Assembly: GCA_023386865.1 (NCBI GenBank)
Contig: JAEWIV010000069.1
Span: 1 to 12,825 of the forward strand
Direction: 5' to 3'
DNA length: 12,825 bases
From: Pseudomonadota bacterium
GTDB lineage: Bacteria > Pseudomonadota > Alphaproteobacteria > Reyranellales > Reyranellaceae
The notes under the pieces were generated by a model, which was not told the origin of the DNA, did not search any database, and saw only the letters and a list, made by a program, of their open reading frames with translations. Positions 11,810 through 12,825 of the stretch are shown here, in pieces. Positions within the stretch are counted from its first letter, which is position 1. Each line of letters starts with the position of its first letter. The translations under genes and the position numbers were made by a program.

Positions 11810-12825
11810 ATGTCCAAGAACGATCTCGTGGTAGTCACCGGAGCGGGTGGCTTCATCGGCGGCCATCTGGTGCGCGTGCTGCAGGAGCGCGGGCACAGCA
11901 AGATCCGCGCGGTCGACGTGAAGCCGCTCGACGAGTGGTATCAGAAGACGCCGGGTGTGGAGAACCAGGTGGGCGACCTCGCCCTGCTCGAGCCCTGCCG
12001 GGCGGCCGCCAAGGGGGCGCACACGATCTACAACCTGGCGGCCGACATGGGCGGCATGGGCTTCATCGAGACCCACAAGGCCGAGTGCATGCTGTCGGTC
12101 CTGGTCAGCACCCACATGCTGGTGGCGGCCAAGGAAGCCGGCACGCAGCGGTTCTTCTATTCGTCGTCGGCCTGCGTCTACAACGGCGACAAGCAGACCC
12201 GCGCCGACGTCACGGCGCTCAAGGAAGAGGACGCCTACCCGGCCATGCCGGAGGACGGCTACGGCTGGGAGAAGCTGTTCAGCGAGCGGATGGCCCGCCA
12301 CTATCGCGAGGATTACGGGCTGGCCACGCGGGTGGCGCGCTACCACAACGTCTATGGCCCCCAGGGCACCTACGACGGCGGGCGCGAGAAGGCGCCGGCC
12401 GCGATCTGCCGCAAGGTGATCGCCGCCAAGCTGTCGGGCAAGCACGAGATCGAGATCTGGGGCGACGGCGAGCAGACCCGCTCGTTCATGTACATCGACG
12501 ACTGCACCGACGGCACGATCCGCCTGCTGAACAGCGACATCGTCGAGCCGCTGAACATCGGCAGTGACGAGCTGGTCAGCATCAACCGCCTGGTCGACAT
12601 CGTCGAGAAGATCGCCGGCGTGAAGCTCAAGCGCTCCTACAAGCTCGATGCGCCCAAGGGCGTGCGCGGCCGCAACAGCGACAACGACCTGATCAAGAAG
12701 CTGCTCAAGTGGGCGCCCTCCATCCGTCTCGAGGACGGCATGGAGAAGACCTACAAGTGGATCCACGACGAGATGACCTCCGGAAAGGCCTCCGTCGTCA
12801 ACGCACTCCCCCGCGCCGTCGCGGC
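11810..12825 (+). CDS. GDP-mannose 3,5-epimerase-like NAD-dependent sugar epimerase, 3' partial
   Basis: ATG 11810 follows AAAGAGGGA, and 338 codons run open to the window end. It is an extended short-chain dehydrogenase: GAGGFIG dinucleotide-binding loop (11-17), YNLAADMGGMGFI (74-86), SSSACVYN with Cys122 (118-125), YGWEK with Tyr151 and Lys155, and GREKAPAAICRK with Lys194. Further on come WGDGEQTRSFMYIDD (217-231), NIGSDELVSIN (249-259) and GVRGRNSDN (284-292). These match plant GDP-mannose 3,5-epimerase closely; the catalytic Cys145, Tyr174, Lys178 and Lys217 I recall for the Arabidopsis enzyme all map here with a constant offset of 23. The reaction would convert GDP-mannose to GDP-L-galactose (and GDP-L-gulose) in the cytoplasm as a donor for the EPS. 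Little of the family domain should be missing. Related epimerases on other nucleotide sugars are the alternative. Confidence 0.88.
   Translation, partial: MSKNDLVVVTGAGGFIGGHLVRVLQERGHSKIRAVDVKPLDEWYQKTPGVENQVGDLALLEPCRAAAKGAHTIYNLAADMGGMGFIETHKAECMLSVLVSTHMLVAAKEAGTQRFFYSSSACVYNGDKQTRADVTALKEEDAYPAMPEDGYGWEKLFSERMARHYREDYGLATRVARYHNVYGPQGTYDGGREKAPAAICRKVIAAKLSGKHEIEIWGDGEQTRSFMYIDDCTDGTIRLLNSDIVEPLNIGSDELVSINRLVDIVEKIAGVKLKRSYKLDAPKGVRGRNSDNDLIKKLLKWAPSIRLEDGMEKTYKWIHDEMTSGKASVVNALPRAVA

Noticed and set aside
11807..12766. 319-codon minus-strand frame opposite the epimerase
   Set aside because: Rich in Val/Asp/Ala/His shadow residues; the plus-strand frame has unmistakable epimerase motifs.
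1..12825. CRISPR arrays, tRNA or rRNA genes, insertion sequences
   Set aside because: No regularly spaced repeats, no tRNA cloverleaf or rRNA-like sequence, no transposase frame and no terminal inverted repeats were seen.

Overview
The window looks like high-GC alphaproteobacterial chromosome. This is inferred from GC-rich coding with long antisense shadow frames, Hyphomicrobiales/Rhodospirillales-like gene types and good purine-rich ribosome binding sites; no taxonomic marker gene is present. Two accessory loci meet in it, with a small regulator/enzyme module set into the second.

Region 1 (1-5207) is one end of a contractile injection system locus, probably an extracellular (eCIS/Afp-PVC-like) particle rather than a prophage. 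On the minus strand, in transcription order, come a 71-aa small protein, a 283-aa Cys-free unknown protein, the contractile sheath (515 aa), a gp19-type inner tube protein (169 aa), a T4 gp26-like baseplate-associated protein with two CxxC pairs (261 aa), and the first 50 codons of another gene that leaves the window at base 1. Gaps are 1-27 nt and most starts have a clear Shine-Dalgarno (SD) sequence, so this is almost certainly one operon. Across a 264-270 bp AT-containing intergenic region stands a SARP/BTAD-type activator (4407-5207), a natural candidate for controlling the operon.

Region 2 (5266-12825) is an exopolysaccharide (EPS) locus. It has a polyprenyl-phosphate sugar-1-phosphate transferase (initiating enzyme, minus), an ExoF/Wza-like periplasmic export protein with a long coiled coil (minus), a divergently transcribed LuxR-type regulator whose receiver-like domain lacks the phospho-acceptor Asp (plus), and a GDP-mannose 3,5-epimerase-like enzyme running off the right edge (plus). 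Between the two minus-strand EPS genes sits a divergent LysR regulator and secreted metallo-beta-lactamase-fold hydrolase pair, probably an unrelated module.

The non-coding DNA carries the least expected signals. A shared element, GGTACCCCTT[T/C]T, lies in the same orientation upstream of both EPS genes, and a related sequence precedes the LuxR gene. The 436-bp wza-luxR intergenic region also holds a perfect 8+8 bp dyad flanked by 7-bp direct repeats, a second 8+8 bp inverted repeat followed by a T tract, and a canonical four-tract G-quadruplex motif just upstream of the luxR ribosome binding site. Together these suggest an EPS regulon controlled by the LuxR protein, itself under layered control. 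All regulatory roles are inferences from sequence pattern.
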